Positions 30,019 to 38,098 of a stretch of 64,000 nt of DNA are shown piece by piece. Made by a program: the position numbers and the translations under genes. Where the stretch lies: the NCBI RefSeq assembly GCF_000016185.1, contig NC_011420.2, forward strand, positions 1,694,501-1,758,500. Reading direction: 5' to 3'. Position 1 is the stretch's first letter, and each line of letters begins with the position of its first letter. The notes beneath the pieces were generated by a model. It was not told where the DNA came from, did no database searches, and saw only the letters and a program-made list of their open reading frames with translations. This DNA is from Rhodospirillum centenum SW (GTDB lineage Bacteria; Pseudomonadota; Alphaproteobacteria; Azospirillales; Azospirillaceae).

Positions 30019-31041
30019 GTGGCCGTCGTCGCCAATCTCGACCCCAAGCGCAGCAACGCAGGCTCGGATGCCCTGGAGGCGCTGATCGCGCTGGTGGCCG
30101 ACGATCTGAACGCCGTCAACGAGCAGATCCTCTCGCGGATGCACTCCTCTGTCGAGCTGATCCCGCAGCTCGGCGGCTACATCGTGGCCGGCGGCGGCAA
30201 GCGCCTGCGCCCGGTGCTGACGCTGGCCGCGGCCCAGCTCTGCGGCTACCAGGGCACGCGCCAGACGGCCCTGGCCGCCTGCGTCGAGTTCCTGCACACG
30301 GCGACGCTGCTGCACGACGACGTGGTGGACGAAAGCGACCTGCGCCGCGGCCAGGCCAGCGCCAACGCCGTGTTCGGCAACAAGGCCAGCGTGCTGGTCG
30401 GCGACTTCCTGTTCGCCCGCGCCTTCCAGATCATGGTGGAGGACGGCTCGCTGGACGTGCTGCGCATCCTCTGCACGGCTTCGGCCGTGATCGCCGAGGG
30501 CGAGGTGCTCCAGCTCACCACGACGAACGACACCGACACCACCGAGGAAGCCTATCTGGAGGTGATCAAGGCGAAGACGGCGGAGCTGTTCGCCGCCGCC
30601 TGCGAACTCGGCGGAATCGTCGCAGACCGGCCGGCGGTGGAGCAGGCCGCGCTGCGCAGCTACGGCATGAACCTGGGGATCGCCTTCCAGCTCGTGGACG
30701 ACGTGCTGGACTATTCCGCGGTGCAGGCGCGCCTGGGCAAGACCATCGGCGACGATTTCCGCGAGGGCAAGATCAACCTGCCCGTCGTCCTGGCCTTCCG
30801 CCGCGGCGACGAGGAGGAGCGGCAGTTCTGGCGCCGCACCATGGAGGATCTGGACCAGCGCGACGGCGACCTGGAGCACGCCATCGCGCTGATGACCCGG
30901 CACAACGCCCTGCATGATTCGGTCGAGCGCGCCCGCCACTACGGCGCGGTCGCCCGCGATGCGCTGGAGATGTTCCCGAACAGCCGGATCAAGCACGCCC
31001 TGCTGGACGTGATCGACTTCGTCGTGAGCCGGGATTTCTGA
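30019..31041 (+). CDS. ispB: Polyprenyl (octaprenyl/decaprenyl-type) diphosphate synthase
   Basis: A 340-residue trans-prenyl chain-elongating synthase that makes the side chain of ubiquinone from FPP and IPP. The first aspartate-rich motif is DDVVD (residues 100-104) in LLHDDVVDESDLRRG and the second is QLVDDVLDY; GGGKRLRP binds IPP. Chain length (8-10 units) cannot be read from the sequence. It starts with GTG at 30019 behind AGGAGT. A GC-rich hairpin follows the gene. Confidence 0.95.
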   Translation: MAVVANLDPKRSNAGSDALEALIALVADDLNAVNEQILSRMHSSVELIPQLGGYIVAGGGKRLRPVLTLAAAQLCGYQGTRQTALAACVEFLHTATLLHDDVVDESDLRRGQASANAVFGNKASVLVGDFLFARAFQIMVEDGSLDVLRILCTASAVIAEGEVLQLTTTNDTDTTEEAYLEVIKAKTAELFAAACELGGIVADRPAVEQAALRSYGMNLGIAFQLVDDVLDYSAVQARLGKTIGDDFREGKINLPVVLAFRRGDEEERQFWRRTMEDLDQRDGDLEHAIALMTRHNALHDSVERARHYGAVARDALEMFPNSRIKHALLDVIDFVVSRDF

Positions 31042-31062
31042 CGGGAAAGGCAGGGGCACGGC

Positions 31063-31089
31063 CCCCCGGCGCGGAAACCGCTCCGGGGG
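31063..31089 (+). terminator. GC-rich hairpin after ispB
   Basis: CCCCCGG (31063-31069) pairs with CCGGGGG (31083-31089) around an inner GCGG-AAA-CCGC hairpin. No T run follows, so it may be a weak terminator or RNA-stabilising element. Confidence 0.45.
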
Positions 31090-31102
31090 TGCAACAGAAC
31101 CC

Positions 31103-31131
31103 TTGCAGTGGCGGCTTACCTTCGTTATATA
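31103..31131 (+). promoter_or_regulatory. Promoter of tRNA-Pro
   Basis: TTGCAG (31103-31108) and TATATA (31126-31131) are 17 bases apart, giving a start near 31138 and a leader of about 53 bases before the tRNA. Confidence 0.65.
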
Positions 31132-31190
31132 CGCCGCCACCCCGGCGATGCCGGGGCCGACACCTCTCCGGCGCTGCCGGGGAGATCGAC

Positions 31191-31267
31191 CGGAGAGTAG
31201 CTCAGCCTGGTAGAGCACTGCTTTCGGGAGGCAGGGGCCGGAGGTTCGAATCCTCTCTCTCCGACCA
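31191..31267 (+). tRNA. tRNA-Pro (CGG)
   Basis: A 77-base cloverleaf with acceptor stem CGGAGAG/CTCTCCG, anticodon loop TTCGGGA giving anticodon CGG, five-base variable loop, T loop TTCGAAT and encoded CCA. Confidence 0.96.
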
Positions 31268-31271
31268 GTTG

Positions 31272-31301
31272 AAAAGCCCGGCGGGAAACCGCCGGGCTTT
31301 T
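31272..31301 (+). terminator. Rho-independent terminator of tRNA-Pro
   Basis: AAAAGCCCGGCGG (31272-31284), a GAAA tetraloop and CCGCCGGGCTTTT (31289-31301) start four bases after the tRNA CCA end. Confidence 0.9.
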
Positions 31302-31441
31302 CGCATTCCGGCCCTTATCAATCTGCCCCTAACATCCTGTCCGTACCCTCCGGCCGCCGCGTGACGGCCGACACGGAAGCGCCGCACGGCCGTTGTATGC
31401 TGCGCCGGAGGAACAGTCCGACGCCGCCACGGAGGGCCGTC

Positions 31442-31822
31442 ATGTCCCGTATCCGTTTCGCCCCCATCGCTGCCGCCCTGCTGATGACTGCCGGCCCCGC
31501 CGCAGCACAGCCGCCGGAGCCCGTCATGCCGTCCGCCAGCCCGGAGACCTGCGTCGAGGTGGACGAGGTGAACGGCTGGTCGGTCACGGGCGACCGCGTC
31601 ATCGAGTTGCGGGTCGGCGCCAACCGGCTCTACCGCGTGGAGCTGGGCGCCTCGGCCGAGGTGGCCGCCCTGGGCTCCCGCGCCAGGATCAAGCTGGTAG
31701 GCAACAGCCTGGGCGATCTCTGCCGCACCAGCGGCGCCGTGGTCGCCGACGGGCGGCGCCTGACCGTGGTGTCGATCACCCGGGTGGACGCCGACGACGG
31801 CAGGCAGGCCGCCCCCCGCTGA
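31442..31822 (+). CDS. Small secreted protein, DUF6491-like
   Basis: A 126-residue protein with a signal peptide (MSRIRFAPIAAALLMTAGPA, cleaved after AAAQ). The mature part has two cysteines (ETCVEV and DLCRTS) placed to form a disulfide, and strand-rich segments RVIELRVGANRLYRVEL and ARIKLVG. The pattern resembles the DUF6491 family of periplasmic proteins of unknown function; I am not certain. ATG 31442 gives the signal peptide. Confidence 0.65.
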   Translation: MSRIRFAPIAAALLMTAGPAAAQPPEPVMPSASPETCVEVDEVNGWSVTGDRVIELRVGANRLYRVELGASAEVAALGSRARIKLVGNSLGDLCRTSGAVVADGRRLTVVSITRVDADDGRQAAPR

Positions 31823-31903
31823 GTCGCCCGGCCGCGCCTCGCGGCCGCTGCCCCCGCCCTGCCCCCGGCATCCCGCCGGGGCCCTGACCGGAGACATCTG
31901 CCC

Positions 31904-32492
31904 GTGCCCGCCTTCGCGCCCTTCCGGATCACCGTCTGCGGCCTTGAGGAACTGGACTCCCACTGCGAGCGGGGCGTCAGCCATGTCCTCTCCATCCTGG
32001 ACCCGGACCTGCCGCCGCCCCCCGCCTTCGGCCGATTCGGCGAGCACGCCCGGCTGGACCTGCGCTTCGACGATGTGATCGAGGAGATGCCGGGCAAGCA
32101 GGCGCCGCAGCCCGGGCATGTGGCCGCCATCCTGGATTTCGGCCGCGGGCTGGCGGCGGAGGCCGCCGCCGGAACCCAGAGGCCGCACCTGCTGGTCCAC
32201 TGCCATGCCGGGGTCTCCCGCTTCCACCGCGTCGATGAGCCTGATCCTGGCCCAGGCCCGGCCCGACCGGCCCCCGGGCCGAGGCGCTGGCGGAGGTGGT
32301 GCGGATCAGGCCGCAGACCTGCCGAACCTGCGCCTGCTGGAGATGGGCGACGCTCTGCTGGGCCTGGACGGCCGGCTGGTCGCCGCCGCGATGGAGCGCT
32401 ACCGCGACTACGGCCGTGACAACCCCGAGCATGTCCGCTTCATGCGGCTGGCCGGCCGCGGGCGCGAGGTGGCGCACCTGGAGACGCGCTGA
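31904..32492 (+). pseudogene. Tyrosine phosphatase-like protein, disrupted by three frameshifts
   Basis: From GTG 31904 the frame encodes FRITVCGLEELDSHCERGVS and the phosphatase loop HCHAGVSR. It then breaks: the continuation STASMSLILAQARPDRPP is in the +1 frame (extra T at 32222), AEALAEVVRIRPQT in the next frame (extra G near 32277), and PNLRLLEMGDALLG returns by a one-base loss near 32321. The three pieces read as one continuous dual-specificity-phosphatase-like protein of about 195 residues ending REVAHLETR. Either a recent pseudogene or a cluster of sequencing errors in GC runs. Confidence 0.75.
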
Positions 32493-32672
32493 CGGGACCA
32501 GCGCCCCGTATCTTCCCCGTACCGCCCGCCTGCGCCGGCGAAATCGCGCCACTCAGGCGGGAACCCGGCCCCGTGGAGGCCGTTGACCCGGCGCGTGCCC
32601 GCACGCGGACGCCGCCCGAGATGCCGGGACGACCGTCGGCGGGCACCGTCCGAAGGGGAGGATCGACCGCGC

Positions 32673-33287
32673 ATGGCAGCGCAGGACCCGTCAGGCCCGC
32701 GGCCGGGAGCCGCCATCCCGGGACCCGCCCCCGGCTGCCGCTTCCGGCTGGACCTGGAACTGGCCATCCGGCGGACCGGCGAGGCCGACCTGGATCGGCT
32801 GGAATGGTTCGGGCTCTACAGCGACCACCGGGAGATCATCCGCGCCGCGTTCGAGCGGCAGCGGCTGGGTGAGGTCGCCATGCTGGTCGCGGACCTGGAC
32901 GGTTTCCCGGTCGGACAGGTCTGGATCGACTTCCGCCGCAGCGGGGAGGCGGACTCCGCCTCGCTCTGGGCCGTGCGCGTGCTGCCCCCCCTGCAAGGCC
33001 AGGGGATCGGCGCCCGCCTGATGCGGGCGGCCGAACGGCTGGCCGCCGCCCGCGGACGGGAGATGCTGACCCTGACGGTCGAGCGCAGCAACCCCGATGC
33101 CCGCCGCTTCTACGAGCGCCTGGGCTACCGGACCAGCGGCGCGGCGCAGGACTGCTACAGCTACCGCACCCCGCGGGGCGAGCTGCGCCAGATTCCGCTG
33201 GACCAGTGGGTGATGACGAAGCGGCTGGCCCCGGAGCACGCCGAATCCCCCTGCGAGGCGGCGACGCGCGGGGGTGGCCGTGCATGA
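32673..33287 (+). CDS. GNAT family N-acetyltransferase
   Basis: A 204-residue acetyltransferase. Strand beta4 and the acetyl-CoA loop are visible as LWAVRVLPPLQGQGIGARLM (QGQGIG is the pyrophosphate-binding motif A), followed by ERSNPDARRFYERLGY, the C-terminal motif B with Asn and Tyr. Substrate unknown. ATG 32673 was chosen; the open frame extends upstream with low-complexity basic sequence. Its end overlaps the start of the next gene by 14 bases. Confidence 0.85.
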   Translation: MAAQDPSGPRPGAAIPGPAPGCRFRLDLELAIRRTGEADLDRLEWFGLYSDHREIIRAAFERQRLGEVAMLVADLDGFPVGQVWIDFRRSGEADSASLWAVRVLPPLQGQGIGARLMRAAERLAAARGREMLTLTVERSNPDARRFYERLGYRTSGAAQDCYSYRTPRGELRQIPLDQWVMTKRLAPEHAESPCEAATRGGGRA

Positions 33288-34527
33288 TCTGGTGCCGCCC
33301 GCGGCGGTGACGGCAGCCGGAACGGCGGCGACCAGAGCGGAGGCCGGCGACGATGCAGCGGCGGACCTGCTGCGCGAGGGGATGCGGCTGGTCGGCAGCG
33401 GCCGGCTGCCGGAGGCGATGCTGCTGGCCCGCCGGATGTCGGGAGCGGCCCCCGCCGACTGGCGCGGCTGGCTGCTGCGCGGGCTGGCCGAGCTGCGCGC
33501 CCGCACCGTGCCCGCGACGGCCCGCAGCTTCGCGCGCGCCCTGGCCCTGGGCATGGACCCGCTGGAAGCGGTGGAGGCGCGCTGGAAGACCCACATGCTG
33601 CTGGGCGACCATGCCCGTGCCTGGGCCCTGTCCGATGCCGTGCTGGCCGGCCGCGCCCCGGAAGAGTTCAACCGGCCCTGGACGCCCTATCACACCCGCT
33701 GCGTCTGGAACGGCAGCCCGCTGGAGAACCGGCGGGTGCTGGTGCGCTGCTATCACGGGCTGGGCGACAGCGTGCAGTTCATCCGCTACGCCGCCGTGCT
33801 GAAGGCGCGCGGCTGCACCGTCCTGGTCGAGGCGCAGCCGGAGCTGCTGCCGCTGCTGGCCCGGCACCCGGCGATCGACAGGGCGGTGCCGCTGGGCGAG
33901 GGCGACGGTCTGGACCGGGATGCCGAGGTGGAGAGCATGGAGCTGTTCCATGCCTGCCGCTGCGGTCCCGATGCGGCGGCGCCCGTGCCCTATCTGGACC
34001 CCGGCGACGCATGCCCCGCCCCCCTGCCCCCGGCCGACGGACGGATGCGGGTGGGGCTGGTCTGGCGGGCGGGAGACTGGGACCCGCGGCGGTCCCTGAC
34101 CGCGGCGGAGCTGGCCCCCGTGCTGGCCGTGCCCGGCGTCCGCTTCGTCAGCCTGCAACGGGGGGCGGAGGAGGACCGGCCGCCGACGACGCTGGCGAGC
34201 GATGCGTCCGACGCAGGAATCGACACCCTGGCCGCCACGCTGCGGTGCCTGGACCTGCTGCTGACGGTGGATACCATGGCGGCGCACCTGGCCGGCGCCC
34301 TGGGCGTGCCGGCCTGGGTGCTGCTGCATGCGGAAGCCGACTGGCGCTGGGGCTGGCAGGGCACGCGCACGCCCTGGTATCCGGGCCTGCGCCTGTTCCG
34401 CCAGCGCCGCCCCGGCCTGTGGGACGGCCCGGTGGCGGATGTGGTGCGGCGGCTGACGGCCACGGCGCGACGGACCGGCGGCCGCTGGACGGGGACAGGC
34501 CGGGAGGGCCTGGCCGGGAGGAGCTGA
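33274..34527 (+). CDS. TPR-like protein with GT9-like glycosyltransferase domain
   Basis: A 417-residue protein. Residues 30-135 are helical repeats of the TPR kind (GRLPEAMLLARRMSGAAPAD, WLLRGLAELRAR, ARAWALSDAVLAGR). The rest resembles GT9 enzymes: GLGDSVQFIRYAAVLKARG in the first lobe and LLTVDTMAAHLAGALGVPAW in the sugar-nucleotide lobe. Such TPR-GT9 fusions are found in loci that glycosylate surface proteins such as flagellin; that role is inference only. GTG 33274 overlaps the acetyltransferase gene, and the phosphoribosyltransferase gene starts two bases after its stop. Confidence 0.78.
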   Translation: MAVHDLVPPAAVTAAGTAATRAEAGDDAAADLLREGMRLVGSGRLPEAMLLARRMSGAAPADWRGWLLRGLAELRARTVPATARSFARALALGMDPLEAVEARWKTHMLLGDHARAWALSDAVLAGRAPEEFNRPWTPYHTRCVWNGSPLENRRVLVRCYHGLGDSVQFIRYAAVLKARGCTVLVEAQPELLPLLARHPAIDRAVPLGEGDGLDRDAEVESMELFHACRCGPDAAAPVPYLDPGDACPAPLPPADGRMRVGLVWRAGDWDPRRSLTAAELAPVLAVPGVRFVSLQRGAEEDRPPTTLASDASDAGIDTLAATLRCLDLLLTVDTMAAHLAGALGVPAWVLLHAEADWRWGWQGTRTPWYPGLRLFRQRRPGLWDGPVADVVRRLTATARRTGGRWTGTGREGLAGRS

Positions 34528-34529
34528 CG

Positions 34530-35180
34530 ATGTTCCTGAACCGGGACGAGGCCGGGCGGCGGCTGGCAGAGAGACTGCGGGCAGAGCCCCCGGCCGATCC
34601 GGTGGTGCTGGCCCTGCCGCGCGGCGGGCTGCCGGTGGCGGCCCCGGTGGCAGCGGCGCTGGGGGCGCCGCTGGACTTCATGAACGTGCGCAAGATCGGC
34701 GCCCCCCAGGACCCCGAACTGGGGCTGGGGGCCGTGGTCGGCGGCGGCGGCGAGCGGCCGGTGACCGTGCTGGACGAGCGGCTGATCCGGCTGCTGCGGG
34801 TGGCGCCGGACCATCTGGCCGCCGAGGAGCAGCGGCAACTGGCCGAGATCGAGCGCCGTGCCGCGCACTACCGCGAGGGCCGGCCCGCCATCCCCATCGC
34901 CGGCAGGACCGTCATCGTGGTGGATGACGGCATCGCCACCGGCGGCACCCTGCGCGCCGCCCTGCGCGCCCTGCGCCGGCACCGGCCGGCCCGGCTGATC
35001 GTGGCCGTGCCGGTGGCCCCGCCCGACGTGCTGGCCGGGCTGGCCGACGCCGCGGACGGGATCGTCTGCCTGGAGAGCCCGGCCGACTTCGGCGCCGTGG
35101 GCGCGCATTACGTGGACTTCGACCAGGTTTCCGACGCGGAAGCCATGGCCATCCTGCGCCACGCCGCCCGCCGGACCTGA
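34530..35180 (+). CDS. Phosphoribosyltransferase family protein
   Basis: A 216-residue type I PRTase fold protein. The PRPP loop is VIVVDDGIATGGT, with the two acidic residues and the Gly-Gly-Thr that bind ribose phosphate. FLNRDEAGRRLAERL and LALPRGGLPVA at the N-terminus are typical of a broad family related to ComF and hypoxanthine PRTases; substrate unknown. ATG 34530 follows GGGAGGA. The stop codon falls within a 14-base tandem duplication (35173-35199). Confidence 0.85.
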   Translation: MFLNRDEAGRRLAERLRAEPPADPVVLALPRGGLPVAAPVAAALGAPLDFMNVRKIGAPQDPELGLGAVVGGGGERPVTVLDERLIRLLRVAPDHLAAEEQRQLAEIERRAAHYREGRPAIPIAGRTVIVVDDGIATGGTLRAALRALRRHRPARLIVAVPVAPPDVLAGLADAADGIVCLESPADFGAVGAHYVDFDQVSDAEAMAILRHAARRT

Positions 35181-35199
35181 CACGCGGGACCTGACACGC
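35173..35199. repeat. 14-bp-period tandem duplication across a stop codon
   Basis: GGACCTGACACGC occurs at 35173-35185 and 35187-35199. The first copy contains the TGA stop of the phosphoribosyltransferase gene. Confidence 0.85.
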
Positions 35200-35329
35200 C
35201 GGGCAGGCAGGGCCGGGACCGACCCGCGGTCGCCGGCAGCGGAAGCATCACCGGGATTGACGCCGGGACCGCAGGGCGCGACGGTGCGCGGCCCGGGGGC
35301 ATCCCCCGCGAGAGGGCGAGGAAGAGAGC

Positions 35330-35971
35330 ATGACCGACCGCTTCGTTCCGGCCGAGACCGACATGCTGGTGCTGGTGGACATCCAGCGCGACTTCTGCCC
35401 CGGCGGCGCCCTGGCCGTGCCGGACGGCGATGCCGTGGTGCCGGTGGCGAACCGGCTGGCCCGGCGCTTCGCCCATGTGATCCTGACCCAGGACTGGCAC
35501 GCGCCCGGCCACCGCTCCTTCGCCAGCGCCCATCCCGGCCGGGTGCCGTTCGAGGCGGTGGCGATGCCCTACGGCACCCAGGTGCTGTGGCCTGACCACT
35601 GCGTGCAGGGGACGGAAGGGGCGGAGTTCCACCCCGGCCTGGACGTGCCGATGGCGCAGGCGGTGATCCGCAAGGGCTTCCGCCCGGAGATCGACAGCTA
35701 TTCCGCCTTCTCCGAGAACGACGGCCGGACGCCGACCGGGCTGGCCGGCCTGTTGCGCGAGCGCGGCGTGCGGCGCTGCGTCTTCGCCGGGCTGGCGCTG
35801 GATTTCTGCGTCGCCTTCTCGGCCGAGGACGCGGTGCGCTGCGGCTTCGAGGCGCTGGTCGTGGAGGACGGCTGCCGCGCCATCGACACCGGCGGCTCGC
35901 TGGCGTCCGCGCGGGCGCGGCTGGCGACGGCCGGCGTTCGCCTGATCCGCAGCGACGGGATCGGAGACTGA
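35330..35971 (+). CDS. pncA: Nicotinamidase
   Basis: A 213-residue isochorismatase-fold amidase converting nicotinamide to nicotinate in NAD salvage. The catalytic aspartate is Asp17 in LVLVDIQRDFCPGGALAV, the metal site is in TQDWHAPGHRSF, the lysine is in VIRKGF and the nucleophile is the Cys of ALDFCVAF. Length is normal for PncA. ATG 35330 lies after an AGGAAGAG site. Confidence 0.94.
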   Translation: MTDRFVPAETDMLVLVDIQRDFCPGGALAVPDGDAVVPVANRLARRFAHVILTQDWHAPGHRSFASAHPGRVPFEAVAMPYGTQVLWPDHCVQGTEGAEFHPGLDVPMAQAVIRKGFRPEIDSYSAFSENDGRTPTGLAGLLRERGVRRCVFAGLALDFCVAFSAEDAVRCGFEALVVEDGCRAIDTGGSLASARARLATAGVRLIRSDGIGD

Positions 35972-35978
35972 GGAGCGG

Positions 35979-36464
35979 TCAGTAGGGCACGCGGTCAGGC
36001 TTCTCCGCCCACGCCCGGAAGACCGTCTGCGCCTCTGCCAGCGGATGGTGATGGCAGGGCAGCCGGCGCTGGGCCGGGGGCAGCGGGATCTGGTCGTAGA
36101 TCAGGGCGTCATCGAAGCCGATGGCCGCCGCCTCGTCCCGGGTGTTGGCATAGACCAGCCGGTCCAGCCGGGCCCAGTGGATGGCCGCGAGGCACATGGG
36201 ACAGGGCTCGCAACTGGAATAGACGGTGGCGCCGCGCAGGTCGAACCGGCCCAGCCGGGCGCACGCCTCCCGGATGGCGACGATCTCGGCATGCGCGGTC
36301 GGGTCGTTGCTGGAGGTGACGCGGTTCCAGCCTTCCCCCACCACGGTGCCGTCCAGCACGATCACGGCCCCGAACGGGCCGCCCGCCCCGGCGTCCATGC
36401 CGTGGCGGGCCAGTTCCGCCGCCCGGCGGAGAAAAAGGGCGTCCTGCGCCTGCATGGGGCTCAT
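35979..36464 (-). CDS. Cytidine/deoxycytidylate deaminase-type purine deaminase (guanine deaminase-like)
   Basis: A 161-residue CDA-fold deaminase. The zinc site is HAE (His58, Glu60) in SSNDPTAHAEI and PCPMC (Cys88, Cys91) in YSSCEPCPMCLAAIHWA. The TSSNDPTAHAEI form matches guanine deaminase GuaD rather than tRNA adenosine deaminase TadA, but this is not certain. It is translationally coupled to the upstream conserved gene by an ATGA overlap and converges on pncA. Confidence 0.85.
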   Translation of the reverse strand: MSPMQAQDALFLRRAAELARHGMDAGAGGPFGAVIVLDGTVVGEGWNRVTSSNDPTAHAEIVAIREACARLGRFDLRGATVYSSCEPCPMCLAAIHWARLDRLVYANTRDEAAAIGFDDALIYDQIPLPPAQRRLPCHHHPLAEAQTVFRAWAEKPDRVPY

Positions 36465-36970
36465 CCGAATTTCAACAGCGACGGTGCCTTGTGGATGATC
36501 TCTTCCAGGATCATCTCCGCCGTGTCCAGGTCCTGGGTCAGGGCCGCGTCAAGCTTGTCGGCATAGTCCGGCCGGGACAGCTTCTCGTGCGCCTCGTGCA
36601 GGCTGCGCAGCTCGGCGATGAAGATGTCCCGCGCCCCCACCGGCAGCATGGTCTTGGCCGACAGCACGAAGAAGAAGCGCATGGAGGCGCGGACCAGAAG
36701 GCCCAGCATCAGCATGTCCAGCCGGGCGTACTCCTCCCGCAGTTCCTGGAGACGGGGCGAGGAGAGGTGCTTCAGCCGCCCTTCGATCAGGATGCAGAGC
36801 GCCTTGAACTCCCCCACCTTGTTACGGAAGTCGTTGTAGGCGAGGAAACTGTCCTTCGCCGCCTCCTCCTCCGCGTTCTTCGCCAGCCGCACGGCCTCGC
36901 GGGCCTGCCCCTCCAGGGCGGCGAGGAGATCCTTCACTTCCTTGTCGGTGTAGGTGCGCTGCTGGGCCAC
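36461..36970 (-). CDS. Conserved hypothetical helical protein
   Basis: A 169-residue, strongly helical protein (KEVKDLLAALEGQAREAVRL, ARLDMLMLGLLVRASMRFFF, DLDTAEMILEEIIH). I do not recognise the family and see no catalytic motif. The hydrophobic helix near residue 100 could be buried or membrane-associated. GTG 36970 is preceded by AGGATGG. Its four-base overlap with the deaminase gene shows cotranslation, but nothing links their functions. Confidence 0.7.
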   Translation of the reverse strand: MAQQRTYTDKEVKDLLAALEGQAREAVRLAKNAEEEAAKDSFLAYNDFRNKVGEFKALCILIEGRLKHLSSPRLQELREEYARLDMLMLGLLVRASMRFFFVLSAKTMLPVGARDIFIAELRSLHEAHEKLSRPDYADKLDAALTQDLDTAEMILEEIIHKAPSLLKFG

Positions 36971-37025
36971 GGCCGATCCATCCTGCCGCCGCGGCCTCCG
37001 GAGGCGGGCCATGCCGGCGGCCCCC

Positions 37026-37054
37026 TGTATAGCCCCGGCTCGGCCGGCGATAAA
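37026..37054 (-). promoter_or_regulatory. Possible promoter for the helical protein and deaminase pair
   Basis: On the minus strand TTTATC (37054-37049) and TATACA (37031-37026) are 17 bases apart, about 55 bases upstream of the GTG start at 36970. Confidence 0.35.
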
Positions 37055-37085
37055 GCGGTCCTGCTCGCTGCCATCCGGCCGGACC

Positions 37086-37113
37086 TTGCCGCTGGTCGCA
37101 GATCGCGTATAGG
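37086..37113 (+). promoter_or_regulatory. Possible promoter for the ABC transporter operon
   Basis: TTGCCG (37086-37091) and TATAGG (37108-37113) are 16 bases apart, 60 bases upstream of the ATPase gene in the divergent spacer. Confidence 0.4.
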
Positions 37114-37174
37114 CTCCGGCACAATACAACCCAGGCCCGCAGGACACCGGGCCGGACCACGACAGGGAACCCGG

Positions 37175-38071
37175 ATGCTGACGATCACCGGCCTTTGCCA
37201 CACCTACCCGAACGGTGTGCGCGCCCTCGACGGAATCAACCTGGAGGTGCCGCGCGGCATGTTCGGCCTGCTGGGGCCGAACGGGGCGGGCAAGTCCACG
37301 CTGATGCGGACCATCGCCACCCTGCAGACGCCGACCGCCGGCAGCATCCGCTTCGACGGGATGGACGTGCTGGCCGAGCCGATGCGGCTGCGCCAGACGC
37401 TGGGCTACCTGCCGCAGGAGTTCGGCGTCTATCCCCGCGTCTCCGCCGAGGACATGCTGGACCATCTGGCGATGCTGAAGGGCATCGTGAACAAGGGCGA
37501 GCGCAGGGAGCTGGTGGCCGCCCTGTTGCAGCAGACGAACCTGTACGACGTGCGGAAGAAGGCGCTGACCGGCTTCTCCGGCGGCATGCGCCAGCGCTTC
37601 GGCATCGCCCAGGCGCTGATCGGCAACCCCGCCCTGATCATCGTGGACGAGCCGACGGCCGGGCTGGACCCGGAGGAGCGGAACCGCTTCCACAACCTGC
37701 TGGCGGAGATCGGCGAGCACGTCGTGGTCATCCTGTCCACCCACATCGTGGAGGACGTGTCCGACCTCTGCCCGCGCATGGCGATCATCGTCGGCGGCCG
37801 CATCGTCGCCGAGGGCGAACCGCATGCCCTGGTGGAGGCCTTGCACGGGCGCGTCTGGCGCAAGGTCGTGGCGCGCCAGGAGGTGGAGGCCTACCGCAGC
37901 GGCTTCCGCGTCATCGCCACCCGGCTGGTGGCCGGCCGCACCGTGCTGCATGTCCTGGCCGACACGCATCCGGGCGAGGGCTTCGAGCCGGTGCCGGGCG
38001 ACCTGGAGGACGTCTACTTCGCCACGCTGGCCGAAACCCGGGCCGCGGGCCCGGCCCGCGCCGCGGCCTGA
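37175..38071 (+). CDS. ABC transporter ATP-binding protein
   Basis: A 298-residue ABC-2 type ATPase. Walker A is GLLGPNGAGKST, the signature is TGFSGGMRQRF, Walker B is ALIIVDEPTAGLDPEE and the switch histidine is STHIVED. A C-terminal tail of about 75 residues follows the ATPase core. It precedes the permease-peptidase gene by 27 bases and is surely its partner. ATG 37175 begins MLTITGLCHTY. Confidence 0.94.
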   Translation: MLTITGLCHTYPNGVRALDGINLEVPRGMFGLLGPNGAGKSTLMRTIATLQTPTAGSIRFDGMDVLAEPMRLRQTLGYLPQEFGVYPRVSAEDMLDHLAMLKGIVNKGERRELVAALLQQTNLYDVRKKALTGFSGGMRQRFGIAQALIGNPALIIVDEPTAGLDPEERNRFHNLLAEIGEHVVVILSTHIVEDVSDLCPRMAIIVGGRIVAEGEPHALVEALHGRVWRKVVARQEVEAYRSGFRVIATRLVAGRTVLHVLADTHPGEGFEPVPGDLEDVYFATLAETRAAGPARAAA

Positions 38072-38098
38072 TCCGCAGCCGACACCGGGGGTCCATCC

